DNA of 64,000 bases, from contig MNCI01003975.1 in the NCBI GenBank assembly GCA_015680685.1, forward strand, positions 523,795 through 587,794, read 5' to 3'. Both the position numbers and the translations under genes were made by a program. The first letter of the stretch is position 1; each line of letters opens with the position of its first letter. Shown piece by piece: positions 1-10,355 of the stretch. A model generated the notes under the pieces. The model worked only from the letters and a program-made list of their open reading frames with translations, made no database searches and was not told the origin of the DNA. Origin of the DNA: Gnetum montanum (lineage: Eukaryota; Streptophyta; Gnetopsida; Gnetales; Gnetaceae).

Positions 1-43
<43 letters not shown>
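1..43. repeat. (AG)n microsatellite inside the ATH-1 LTR
   Basis: Forty-three bases of almost pure AG repeat at the window edge. The related plus-strand LTR of ATH-5 has a short CTCTCTCTC run at the equivalent place (about 46848-46856), so the tract is probably an expansion of a short GA run native to this LTR family. Its true left end is outside the window. Confidence 0.85.
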
Positions 44-44
<1 letters not shown>

Positions 45-409
45 CATTAATGAACTAAAAAGAATTTAACAATAGTGATTAACATTAACTAATCTATTCT
101 AGATGCTACAAGGTTTATCATAAAGTTTATCTTTATTGTCGTACACAAGGTGTGCTTAGGTACACAATGCTTGAATAAAGATTCGTTCACTTTGTGACTC
201 CTACTGTGGGCATGCAGAAATAATTGTAACTCTAGGAGGGAGAGAAGGTAAGAGTTCAGCTAAGGGTCTAGCTATCTAATGTAAGACCAAGTGTACTCGC
301 CTCTTATTTATAGGCAAGGAAGCAAGCCTCAATATCGGGTATCCAACATCGCATGGTAGGCTTCGATATCGCGGACTCGATATCACAGATGCGATATCGT
401 GGTTCATCA
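1..409 (-). repeat. ATH-1 3' LTR (partial)
   Basis: Aligns with 21540-21946. Shared blocks include the tract around 'acaaggtgtgctta', a TATA-like box at about 303-312 (minus-strand TATAAATAAG) and the terminal TTCATCA. The LTR ends in CA at 409. Three CGATATC palindromes spaced exactly 14 bp apart (364, 378, 392) lie just before the TATA box in transcription order. An AATAAAGA-type polyadenylation signal reads on the minus strand near 150. The remaining half of this LTR lies left of the window. Confidence 0.85.
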
Positions 410-1478
410 CCGACAAACTAAAGAGTCTGTAGGCTCTAAGAATGACATATGGAGACAATAGTTAAGAATTCACCACAAGAATTTACCAAAGAGTAACAAT
501 GCATCAACCAAGATATAGACTAATCATAAAACCGACAATGAGGTAGAATACAAAAAGCAAGAAGGAAAGAGAAGAGAGAATGGAATCAAGGTTGTGTAAA
601 GTCCCTTGTGTATTATGTGGTTAAGGTGACTTAATAAAATTTAATCCAAATCCAGATTAAAACTAAGCACATTTAGTGACCTTGCATCAACACACTTGAC
701 CAGCCCATCCTCCTGAAGCAACAAGAATGCCCCCATAGAGCAACCACCATTCCAAAAAGAGAAGAATGGAGAAGTAGGAACTGAGAAAGGGCCTTAGTTA
801 GAGGGAACCTTTAGGCATGGGTAACATGTCTTTCCAATGCCATAACCAATGCTTGTAGCCCATGTTCCTTTATTATGTCTAAGGGGTGTGCTTTGAATTC
901 CCACCAATGTTTTTTTTTGAGTGGGAACCACAGCATGCAAAGACTTATTTGATTCATTCAACTTCCTAATATTAGTCGACAACAGAATGGAAAAAAACCT
1001 ATGAAAAATAGCAAAGTACCTAGGAGAATAGTCAGCCAAAATGCATCGAATCTCCTTGAAGTCACACCATTTTCAATCCATTTAAATCTTTCTTTAGTTT
1101 GAAGAATACCAAGCCATAAATTCATTAATAGGTTTGATTAGAAAAAGGGATAGTACATTTCCAAAATAATGGGAGACCATAGAGTTGAATGGATGACATG
1201 GACTCATTGCCTGTTTTATTAAAAGAAACCATATCTTAGCATCAACATTAAAATTCAAAGGTAAAAACCAAACATTAGTAATCAATATCATTATAGTACA
1301 ATCCACCATCATGAGCACTTATTATGTGACAAGTGAGAATAACTTAAACAAAATGTAATAGAGAAAGAAATAGTAAAAATGTTAACGATGGTGTAAAACA
1401 AAAAAAAGTAGATATGAAAAATGTGTAAAAAAAATGTGTAAAATAAAAAATACAAAAGAAACTGAGAGCTTAGAATAA
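410..1478 (-). other. ATH-1 3' untranslated region, no gene
   Basis: Lies between the integrase end and the 3' LTR. The part from about 700 to 1340 resembles 9250-10320 of ATH-2. Shared features are a GTGTGCTTTGAATTCCC block (888-905) and, further right, repeated GTGTAAAA/AAAATG motifs at 1390-1460. ATH-2 has an additional 5 kb here that ATH-1 lacks. No reading frame worth calling is seen. Confidence 0.7.
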
Positions 1479-2700
1479 TTAGCATTGGTAGCCATCTCCC
1501 CCATGACTAAGTTGGAAGGAGGAGATTTGAAATAATGAGTAGGGTTGTCCATCAATAGAGGTAGTGTTAGTACTGGGTATTTTGGGCTCATGGAAAGGTT
1601 TGGTTTGCTGGATATTGACCAATAATTTCTTATCCAGGCTCCAAGGTTTATAGATCATCATGGCCCTTGAAACAAAAGTTTCATGAATGATATAAGGTCC
1701 TTCCCACAACGTTTGAAATTTAGTTTGTTGTGGCACATGTGCAGGATTCTAATAAAGAACCCTATCTCCTGGTTGGTATTTGACTTTTCTAATTCTTAGG
1801 TCATGATGTTGTTTGTTGAAGGCTTTGTGCAGTTTGTTGGATGACAGGGTAGCTAATCAATTTTCATCTAGCAAGTTAAGATTCATTAACCATTTTTTCT
1901 GTGCTAGACTGACGTCAAGGTTAAGGTCACATGTTGTAGATAGTGTACGGAGCTTAGTTTGGATAGGAAGTATTGAGAGTTTACCGTATACTAACTCATA
2001 TGGAGAGTAGCCTATAGGGAATTTCCATGTGGAGCGATAGGCCCAAAGAGCATCGTTCAGTTTGGTGCTCTAGTCTTGCCTATATTTGCTAATGGTTTGT
2101 GTCAAATTTTTTGTGATTTCCCTATTGGTGACTTCGACTTGACCATTTGCTTGAGGATGATATGGTGTTGTCAGTTTATGCTCAACTCCTAAGTGTTTCA
2201 TCAATTTCTAAAAAGTCACACCTGTAAAATGTGTACCATTATTAGAAATAAGTGCACGAGGCATGCCGAAACTATTTACGATTGGTTGTTGAATGAATTG
2301 TGCAGTGATAGATGATGTGTAGTCGATAACAGCGGCTACTTTTGCCCATTTTGTAAAATAGTCAATAGCAACAACAATGTATGCTTTTCCATTGGACATC
2401 GGTGTAATAGGCCCCATAAAATTAATACCCCATATGTCGAAGGGTTCTAAGGGCTGAATCCATTATTGTGGATCCTCCATCCTAGCAGTCATTCCCCCAA
2501 TACGTTGGTAGCACTTACAAGATTGGACAAAATGATGGGCATCCCAAAATAATGTAGGCCAATAATATCTTGCAAGTAAGATTTTAATGGTTGTTTGTCT
2601 CCAAGCGTAATGACCCCCACAAGGGCCCTTATGGCTATCTTGGAGAACTCACAATTGATCTGCATTAGAAACACACTATCGAACCAAGTCATCAGAACAT
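1479..2700 (-). pseudogene. ATH-1 integrase remnant
   Basis: Degraded retroviral-type integrase domain of an Athila pol polyprotein, which would have joined element cDNA to target DNA. The C-terminal end (1479-1736) carries FQTLWEGPYI, matching the same block of ATH-2 at 10427-10460. The catalytic core is at 2208-2417, with DYFTKW (first Asp) and ISNNGTHF, where the second catalytic Asp of the usual SDNG is replaced by Asn. The N-terminal zinc-binding region falls at about 2490-2650 in another frame. Stops and at least one frameshift break the gene. It continues upstream into RNase H without a boundary, as expected for a polyprotein. Confidence 0.85.
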
Positions 2701-3480
2701 ACCTTATAAAGGTGTCTATTGATTTCCATGAAATGTTTGACTTGGTGGAGAAACTGTTGTTTCTTTTTAATGTCTAGCCCTTGTGGTGTTTTTTGTGTGA
2801 GAAGATAAGTAAGAATGCTACTATACCAGTTTGTATTTATGAGTGATTGATTATTTATTACACCTACAAAGAGGAGTTCATTAGGAAAGTGATCAGAAAT
2901 TGGGTATTCATCCTCTTTGTTGTCCCATCGCAATCAAGATAAATGATTGGCAAAAACATTCTCAGTGCCTCTACGATCTGCTATCATGGGATCGAACTCT
3001 TGCAAGATCACAAGCCATTGTATGATGTGAGGGCTTACCGTTGGTTTATTCGTAAGGAACCTAGTCACACTATGATTTGTGTGTACAGATACCTTATAGC
3101 CTAATACATAGTGCCTAAATTTCTCTAGTGCAAACACCATGGCCATTAACTCTTTTTCTGTTGTGATATAGTTGAGTTGTGCACCAGCAATACTTCAACT
3201 TTCACAGTGAATGTAATATGGACATTTGTGCTCATCTAACTATGTAAGTATGGCTCCTAAAGCAAAATTGGATGTGTTAGTCATTATATGGAATGGTCTA
3301 GACTAGTAAGGAGCTTATAGAATGGGTGTTTCTAAGCACTTTTGCTTCAAGGTTTGGAAGACTAACTCACATTCCTTGGCCCATTCAAAGGATACATCTT
3401 TTTTCGTTAATTTTACCAATGATTTTGCAATCTTTGAAAAGTTCTCGATGAAGTGTCTATAATATCCAGTATGTCCAAGG
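2676..3480 (-). pseudogene. ATH-1 RNase H remnant
   Basis: RNase H domain that would remove the RNA strand from the RNA-DNA hybrid during reverse transcription. The block at 2934-3146 reads FALEKFRHYVLGY, then HTNHSV and NKPTVSPHIIQWL, and ends in the NVFANHLS region typical of this domain; ATH-2 shows the same order at 11640-11930. In HTNHS the catalytic Asp of HTDH is replaced by Asn. The frame agrees with the ATH-1 RT fragment at 3756-4055, with in-frame stops between. Confidence 0.8.
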
Positions 3481-4162
3481 AATGATCAGACATCTTTTAC
3501 AATTTCAGGTTGACGAGTGATTCCTTAGATGAATTTATTTTTTTTAGGATCTACCTCTATCCCTGTTTTTGAAATTTTATGCCCTAATACAATTCCCTCT
3601 TGGACCATCAAGTGGATTTTCTGTTAATTGAGGCTTAGGTTGGTTTCAACACATCGTTTTAGTACTTGCTCTAATCAGTCCAATGCTTGTCCAAATTTTG
3701 CTTCATAGGTGGAGAAATTGTCTATAAAAACCTCCACACCATTCCCTATTTGCTGCTAAAATATACTGAGAACTAAATGTTGAAATGTTGCTGGAGCATT
3801 GCACAAGCCAAATGACATATGCCTATATGCAAATGTCCCCCAAGGACTTGTGAATGTAGTTTTGGCTTGGTCTTCTGGTGCTATTTGGATTTGATTGTAC
3901 CCACTATAACCATCCAAAAAACTATAGTAACAATGCCCTATAATGGTATTTAAGACTTGGTCAATGAATGGTAATGGAAAATGATCTTTCAATGTTGTCA
4001 TGTTTAGTAGCCTAAAGTCTATACACACCCTCCATTTACCACCATTTTTGGGCACAATGACTAATGGACTAACCCATTCACTTTCAGCAATGGGGTAGAT
4101 GAACCTGACCTTTAGACATTGTTCAATTTCTTCCTTAACTACTTACTTAAGCTTTGGGTTCA
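3480..4162 (-). pseudogene. ATH-1 reverse transcriptase, C-terminal part
   Basis: Contains KWRVCIDFRLLN, DGYSGYNQIQ and FGLCNAPATFQ (3756-4055), the fingers and palm of an Athila RT. The catalytic box reads V-F-I-D-N-F-S near 3711-3728: the second Asp of the D-D pair is Asn, so the polymerase centre is lost. The coding sequence stops abruptly at 4162, where ATH-2 has inserted, and resumes at 17423 with the remaining N-terminal codons. The junction with one 5-bp copy removed restores continuous homology to the uninterrupted ATH-2 RT at about 12890-12930. Confidence 0.88.
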
Positions 4163-4167
4163 GTCGT
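4163..4167. repeat. Target-site duplication of ATH-2, left copy (GTCGT)
   Basis: The five bases GTCGT directly precede the LTR start TGATGAG at 4168 and recur at 17418-17422 directly after the other LTR end CATCA. Five bases is the usual Ty3/gypsy duplication length. Confidence 0.95.
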
Positions 4168-5065
4168 TGATGAGTGGCTAGGTACCCCTACGCCCAACCA
4201 TACGAATCACGAGTGTTTACGTGCAACTCGGTCGAAATCCATAGACTGTAAGCACTTAACATATACCAGACTTCTAACCAATGAAACGTTGGGTTAGAAC
4301 GGTCGTTATCATCCTAATCTCACTTATGAGGTTTTGTTTACGATGGTTAAGTGAGACTAGGGCTAATGATTTTTATATCTTTTTAATTATCTTTTTGGCG
4401 GCTAATTGAGGTATGGAAAGTAAGGAATAAACTATTATCTAATCTCTAATTATCCTAGCTTCTATTATAACCATTCCTAGCATAAGTGTTCGGTCCCATC
4501 TTCCAAGCATGTTCTGAGCATCTCCTAACACTTTTGGGTTACCAGATGTTAAGTGTCACTGGGCTTACCAAGTGTTTGGGTTATGTTCAAGATGGTTGTA
4601 CTTATGGCCTTAACGAACTACAAATGAACAATAGCGATTGAAATTATAATAACGAAAAATTAAGTAATTAACAAGTAACTAATAAAGCATAAACATATTA
4701 AACTATTAAATGCATAAAATAACTAAGTCCAAATGCTATAAAGAATGCTTGAATAGTTCGTCTTTATTGCCATCACGCCAATGGGCTCAGATACATCAAC
4801 GCTCGAATAAAGTGTCGATCACTTTTCTTACACCTGCTATGGGCACTTGGAAAATATTCTATCTCTTGTAGGAACAAACTGAAAGAGCTTCGCTACAACT
4901 ACTCAAAAAGATGCCTAAATGAGGTGGAAGGCCCTCTTATTTATAGGCCAGGAAAGGTGGCTGCATAAACAAGGCCATGTCAATGGGCCCGCGTCGATGC
5001 GACCCAGTCGATGCAGCTGTGTATATGTGGACCAGTTGACGCATTGACTTCATGACACTTCATCA
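4168..5065 (-). repeat. ATH-2 3' LTR
   Basis: 898 bp, TGATGAGTGG... to ...CTTCATCA on the plus strand. It matches 16557-17417 over its whole length, with the main differences being two short segments present only here (about 4778-4805 and within the U3 repeats). On the minus strand it shows U3 with five 14-bp repeats (4979-5048), a TATA box (TATAAATAAGAGGG, about 4936-4950) and an AATAAAG signal near 4765-4772. Confidence 0.95.
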
Positions 5066-5105
5066 TACCCCCATGATTGAGCAAAAACTCGTCCTCAAGT
5101 TACTT
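5066..5105 (-). promoter_or_regulatory. ATH-2 polypurine tract region
   Basis: Directly upstream of the 3' LTR in element orientation the minus strand reads CAATCATGGGGGTA, a purine run ending one base before the LTR. A GAGGACGAG motif lies about 20 bases further up. This is where plus-strand DNA synthesis of an LTR element is primed. Confidence 0.6.
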
Positions 5106-5315
5106 TACAATTTGGAAGGTATGGATTCTTATTTACAACACACATAACTTAAACACATACATGACACACACATGACACAACATGAAGTGACCAAGTGCCC
5201 GAGTTACAGAGGAGGAAAAATTACAAAAATGGCAGTGTTTAGAGACAAAATTGAATACCTCGCTGATCCTAGATCCTCTGCTATGTAGGATGATGCACAA
5301 AATTTCTGGAGAAGA

Positions 5316-8177
5316 TCACATCGTCTCTAGGGGCGGTGATTCTAACGGACCTTCTGTAGCCTCTGGCCGCTGCGTTGGTGGCGGTATGGATGTCAGTAAC
5401 TCCGCGATAGCTACAACTTCTAGAGGCAGCTGGAAAGCCTCCAAGAGAGCCCTCATTTTTTCTTCTTTGCTTCTGGGATCATTCATGGTCTAGGTAGCTT
5501 CTCCAATGTGTGATGGAACTGGAACTTCCTGAGGGCAAGGCAGTGCCAAAATGAATTTTTTTAAGTTGACAAACTAGGTTGCGAACTGCTTATGTTCGAT
5601 GTCGAATGCTTGGATTGATGCTTGTAGCTACTGGTAGTCATTCATTCTTTGGGCTAGGTCCTCCGTGACTGTACATTGTCCTTCAATGTTTGGGCGGAGG
5701 ACCTCGAGTTCTGCGTTTGCTATTGCTAGCTTTTGTTTTATTTTCTTGTGTGCTTGGAACTCACCCTTGTATAGGGAATATGAGGTGGCCACTTATTTTT
5801 CTAACTCTAACCGTGGTCTCCCGGCTGTGAGCATAGCTAGGTTTGCATATCAAAGGTTGGCCAACTCCATGTATTATGTTATTTCCTCAATCTGCAACTT
5901 CTTTAGGTGGATTTTCACTTTATTGTAGGCGTTCAACCCATCAAAGATAGATGGCCATACATTACCTCCCTCTCGGAGCTGCTGGGGCACTTGGTTCATC
6001 TTGGCTTTGGCGACTTGAATGTGCTTCTCGTTTATCTCCTTCTGCAATCCCACTTGGTGCCTATAATGATTTTTGACTTTTTCAAATTTCAGGGCCTCAT
6101 TCTTCCATGCGGTAATTTCGATTGCAAACTTTTATCGCAATGCTCGAACCTCCTCCATTAACAGATTTTGATTTTCAGTAGCCAACCTTCTTATATCAGC
6201 GTTCACCCTGGCTAGCTCCTCCTGTTGTTGGTGGATGAAATCTTTCATGTGTTTGTTCTCTGCACCAACATTGCATAGGTGATGAACTTCTGTGGTTAGC
6301 TACATGTTCTCCTGGAGAACCTCCACCAAGCCCTTTTTTAAGTAATATGCTCAGGCGTCTGCTGAGGACTTGTTAAAGATCATCGTCTCTCGCACATTCT
6401 CAACAACCTATAGTTTAAGTTGAAGCTGTTGAAAAGCTTCATCTTTAGTGATTTCACGGTTGAGGATGGCTGGATCAGCAAGCTGGGCTCTTAATTGGGC
6501 TACCTCAGTTGCCAAACACTGTCAAGCAGCTTGAGCAGCTTCTAGTTGCCCTTCCAAAATAAGGCTCTTGCCCCTTTCTGAGAGCAGGTTCGATTGGATC
6601 GCAGTAATGTTTTCTAGAAGGTCAAAGACATCTGGAAGTGGTTGCTCGGTTCCCACCAGTTGGTCCAACAATTCTTCATGTTGGGCTGCATCAATCTTGC
6701 TACGGGAAGTTCCGGCAGACACCTGTACATCTTGTAGTCCATGAATGTTTGGTATAGGTGTTGTTGGTGCATTGAGAACCGTAGCAATTGTATCAGCAAC
6801 CACTTCAATCGCAACTTCTTGTCCCTGGTGCTACATCACCAGGACTGTCACCTCTGCACCATCTTCCAAGCGTACCGAGAAGGTAGTAGCATTCCCTGAG
6901 ATTTCATGGAATAACTGTTGAGTTGCGGTTGATACATCTTGGATGCTTGGATATGTTCTGGTTGAAATTGGTGCTCGAGCAGCAAAGAATATCAGCCTTG
7001 CCCTTTCAAGCAAGCTGACTGATTGAGCTACTTATTCTAGGTGGCTCATGGCAGGGCGATATATCGAAGGGTCTTCTCCTCCACCAGTCCTGCCGGATTG
7101 CTCTTGCTGGCTCAAGAGCATTTCCTAGAGCTCACGGATGTATTCTCTTGTGTTTTGCAAGCCCGGCTGCGTTGTTTGTGTAGGTGGTGGAGGTGGTTGC
7201 TGCTCTTCCTCTATCTGTGTGGCGGTAGAAGTTTTATCTTTCTTCATCTGTCACCACGAGTTAATTGGGGCACGTTGGATTATGTCATTAGAGTATCATG
7301 CTATCCCTACTCATTTGCATAACTTTCGGATTAGGCAGGGAAAGGGGAGAGCATGTCTTCTACGTTCGTTCTTAGCGAACATCTTTTCAATCTCCAAAAA
7401 TAGCAGCTATGGAAGACTTATGGGAAATTTCCCACTCAAGGCGGCACATGCACAAGTGGAGAAGGTAGTGACTTTGCTAGGTCTTACTGTTGGATTCAAA
7501 TGGTAAGATGCGATCTTTGAGTATACTCTCTCCACCATGGTCAAGGAGCCAAATTCCTTGCACTCTACCCCATAGCACTATTTGGTCCATTGCACCTTTA
7601 CCTTTGGATCGACCTGCTTTGGAATTTCTACCACATCTACCCCAGTTTTAGGTAACCCTAGAGCTTGCGCTATTGTTTCCGAAGAGTAAGAGACATAAAT
7701 GTCTTTGATTCTTACTCTAGACCTTGGTTGTCGATTCGACTAGAAAAGATAAGTTTCTCCTAAGTACCATTTACCACTGGTTGTGATGATTGGCCACATC
7801 AGAGAGTTTTGCAATAGGAGCCTTACGTCTTCTGGTGCATGCTCAAGGAATGGTCCAAAATTTAGCTCTTGGAGGACCATTTGCTGCATCTCGCGCGGCG
7901 TGATAGCATCAAGGTAGGCTTGGGTCAGGGTGACCTCAAGCTGCGGTGCTATCCTAGAAGTCTCATCTCCAAGCGATTGCTTGCCGGGAATCTCCTCTTT
8001 GGGAATCTGATGAACAGATTCCATGTCATGTCTTTCATGAAAGGGCCCAGTTGCATGAGAACCCTTTGCATGCTCTGACGGTTGCACACCTCGTCCCCTT
8101 CCCATGTGTGGGCGCTTGTCCCTTGGTTGAGATGGTCCTTTGTCCCTTAGGTACCTTATTTTGGGTGCCATCTGCAA
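5316..8177 (-). pseudogene. ATH-2 long accessory frame in env position, coiled-coil protein
   Basis: One minus-strand frame of 953 codons, from ATG at 8177 to TGA at 5316-5318, stays in phase for 2.86 kb with no net frameshift and about twenty internal stops. Most stops are one transition from CAG, CAA, CGA or TGG. Residues 1-60 are basic. Residues about 80-300 form a globular part with ETIAQALGLP, a run L-N-P-T-V-R-P-S-K-V-T, and FLEIEKMF...ALPFPCLIRKL. This order recalls the plant 'putative transposon protein' domain found in accessory frames of LTR elements, but that is pattern memory only. A proline/glutamine-rich hinge follows (about 325-340). From about 490 to 840 it is heptad-rich coiled coil, e.g. 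QEINEKHIQVAKAK-like stretches. No signal peptide or membrane segment is seen, unlike a true env. ATH-1 lacks it. Confidence 0.75.
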
Positions 8178-8537
8178 TCAAACATAACCGCTCGTTAGAC
8201 TGTTCATAAGTAGCTTAAGATGGTTCGTATATACTTTCTCAATTTCACCAAGTTATGTTAATGGCACAGGTACACCGTTAAGTCTCCTAGAGTGTTAATT
8301 TAGGGGTTAGGACCAAAGTTTTCGTAATTAAAGACTAATTAATAAATTAATTAATTACACAAAGACACCACCCCCCATGACTGAGAGCATACCTTTGGTT
8401 GCGTAAAAAGAGCAAGGACAGGTTGATGCAGACACGCGATGGAACGTAGGTGCGTTGGGAAGGGTTAGACAGAAAAAATGGCAAAAAATCCCCTCAAGTT
8501 GAACTCCAAATGATGAAAAATGAAAGTGTAGTGGGTG
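8178..8537 (-). promoter_or_regulatory. Leader between the internal TATA-like box and the accessory frame
   Basis: About 360 bases separating the promoter-like block from ATG at 8177. No reading frame of note. It includes an AT-rich stretch (8330-8355) and, at 8371-8386, CCCCCCATGACTGAG, which resembles the CCCCCATGATTGAG beside the 3' LTR at 5067-5080. Confidence 0.4.
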
Positions 8538-8642
8538 TATATATAGGGGTTAGGTGCTGCATTGACGGGGCCGCATATATGCAGGCGCTGCGTATACAGG
8601 GCCCCGTATACATAGCACTGTTCACCCGTGGACTAGCGTTGA
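8538..8642 (-). promoter_or_regulatory. U3-like promoter module inside ATH-2
   Basis: Minus-strand TATATATA box (8538-8547) preceded in transcription order by about five to six units of 14-15 bp (8559-8642) containing GTATAC and GCATATATGC palindromes. The ATH-2 LTR has the same arrangement: 14-bp repeats, a short gap, then a TATA box. The LTR motif GCATTGAC is also found here at 8559-8566. This suggests that an LTR U3 segment was duplicated internally, or that the element evolved a second promoter for the accessory frame. Activity is inference. Confidence 0.5.
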
Positions 8643-8649
8643 CCAATCC

Positions 8650-9387
8650 ATAAAACATCCAAAATGATGAATTTAAAAATCAAAATTGAGGCGGTTGAAG
8701 CGCGGGAAAGGCCTGGTCATGGCTGAGGACATGATGAAGGTAATTAAGCGTGAAAAAGAGACAAAATTGGAGAACGGGTTTCAAAAAGAACTCAGTGAGG
8801 AAGAAATCAAACGATGGGACATTAAAAATAATCAATCAAGGAATCCAAAGGATGGGAGGCTTAACAAGTGGAACTAGGAATATGCAGGTGGGTCCTTCCC
8901 ATAGTAGGCAACAGCCTTTGTAGCCCCTGCATACCCTCAACACCAGGGTCTGTGGGCCCGGGTGCGAAGAATTGGTGTTGACCGGTGAAGATTCCAAACC
9001 AAGAGAACCCGCCAAGGCATGGAAACTCACGAAAACACGACGAACACACAAAACATAAAAAGGCTAGTGAGGTGAGTATGGAGAGAAGTGGGAATAGAGG
9101 GAGAGGAGAGAATATAAATTCTGAGTATTGGCCACATGAAACCCCGTGTGCAATCATGGTTAAATGACCTGGTAAAACCTTTCCTGAGTTTAGACCCAAA
9201 ACCATCCGCAGTCAGTGACATCGCAATGATAGACGAAGTCCCTACCATCCCCCAAGGAAGCAAGAATGATCCCACAGAGAACCACCACTCCAGGAAACAT
9301 GAGAAGAAGGAAGTGAAACAGGACAAAGTTAGAGGGGACCAAGGAAGTCCCATAACTAGTGCATGTGGCCCGTGAGAGGCAGTCTAA
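8650..9387. other. ATH-2 spacer, no recognised gene
   Basis: Several short overlapping open frames on both strands, none with a recognisable motif or counterpart kept open in ATH-1. Purine-rich on the plus strand (8680-8870, 9050-9120). Treated as untranslated spacer. Confidence 0.5.
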
Positions 9388-9590
9388 GAGGTGTGCTTTG
9401 AATTCCCCCATGATTCATTTTTCTTTTCTCTTTTTTGGGGGAACCACACCATGCGAAGACCGATGCACGTGTGCATGCATCCGACCAGGGGGTGTGCTTT
9501 GAATCCTCATTTTATTTGTTTATTTTTTTATTTTTGTTTTTTTTTGTTTTTTAAATTTTTCAGTGAGGACCATACCATGCAAGGTCGAAC
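9388..9590. repeat. Two-copy duplicated UTR block
   Basis: GTGTGCTTTGAAT... followed by a T-rich run and then ACCA(C/T)ACCATGC(A/G)A occurs twice (about 9389-9460 and 9491-9585). ATH-1 has a single copy at 886-940. The first copy also has CCCCC and GGGGG arms flanking the T-rich centre, so it could fold. Confidence 0.65.
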
Positions 9591-10355
9591 TACCGAAAAG
9601 TTTCCGTGGAGAGAGACTTGGAGTGGTAGGAAATCCATAAGGACACACCGGCAACCCAGGGAACAGAATAGAATAATGAATAAAGCATTCCCCTTGAAGT
9701 CACACTCGATTCAAACCAGTGGATCATCCCTCAGTCGGGGAACTACACAAGTCACACATTAATTAAAATGTTTTTAAGTGAAGGGGCTGCATGTTCGCAA
9801 CAAAAGGAAAACCATGGAATGGTGAATGGGGTGAATGACGTGGACTCACTGCTGAGTTTATGACATGAAAACAAACGTAAAGTCCAAGGACAACCATGTA
9901 ATGGTGGGAGCCAGATAATGAGGAAAACTATTACAGTACCCATCGTAACGAAAATCGGTCGCATTAGACACCTGAAGATAATACAACGATGTCTTAGCCA
10001 TTACGCGAAAAAAATGGACAGGTACAAAAAATGAAAAATAATTAAAGAAAATGAAAATATGTTCAAAGAAGGTGCAAACATATGAACGATGGTGAAAGAC
10101 AAAAAAGTGTAAAATAACAAGTGTAAACAAAAAAGTGGAAAACAAAGAAGTGGAAAACAAAAAAGTGTAAAACAAAAAATGAAAAAATGGTGAGGGGTGT
10201 AGGGAAATGGATCAGCAGGGATGATGGTCTCCCCCACGACTGGTTGGAAAGAAGGAGACATGAAAAATGGAGCGTGGACGACTGGTTGATGATGAGGCGG
10301 TGGCACTGGTTGTGTGGAGCTCATGGAAAGGTTTTAGCCGTTGGCGGTTGACTAA
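9591..10355. other. ATH-2 spacer after integrase, with a short minisatellite
   Basis: Untranslated. At 10098-10185 a degenerate unit of about 17 bp, AAAAAGTGTAAAACA-like, repeats four to five times; ATH-1 has a similar low-complexity block at 1390-1460. No reading frame supported. Confidence 0.6.

Noticed and set aside
7041-7506. Plus-strand open frames with Cys-rich and hydrophobic peptides
   Set aside because: Antisense to the proline/glutamine-rich hinge and N-terminal part of the accessory frame; the Cys/Gly/Val runs are just the complement of Pro/Gln/Thr codons.
8836-9411. Several overlapping frames of 60-114 codons on both strands
   Set aside because: No motif, mutually overlapping, and not kept open in ATH-1's related UTR; treated as spacer.
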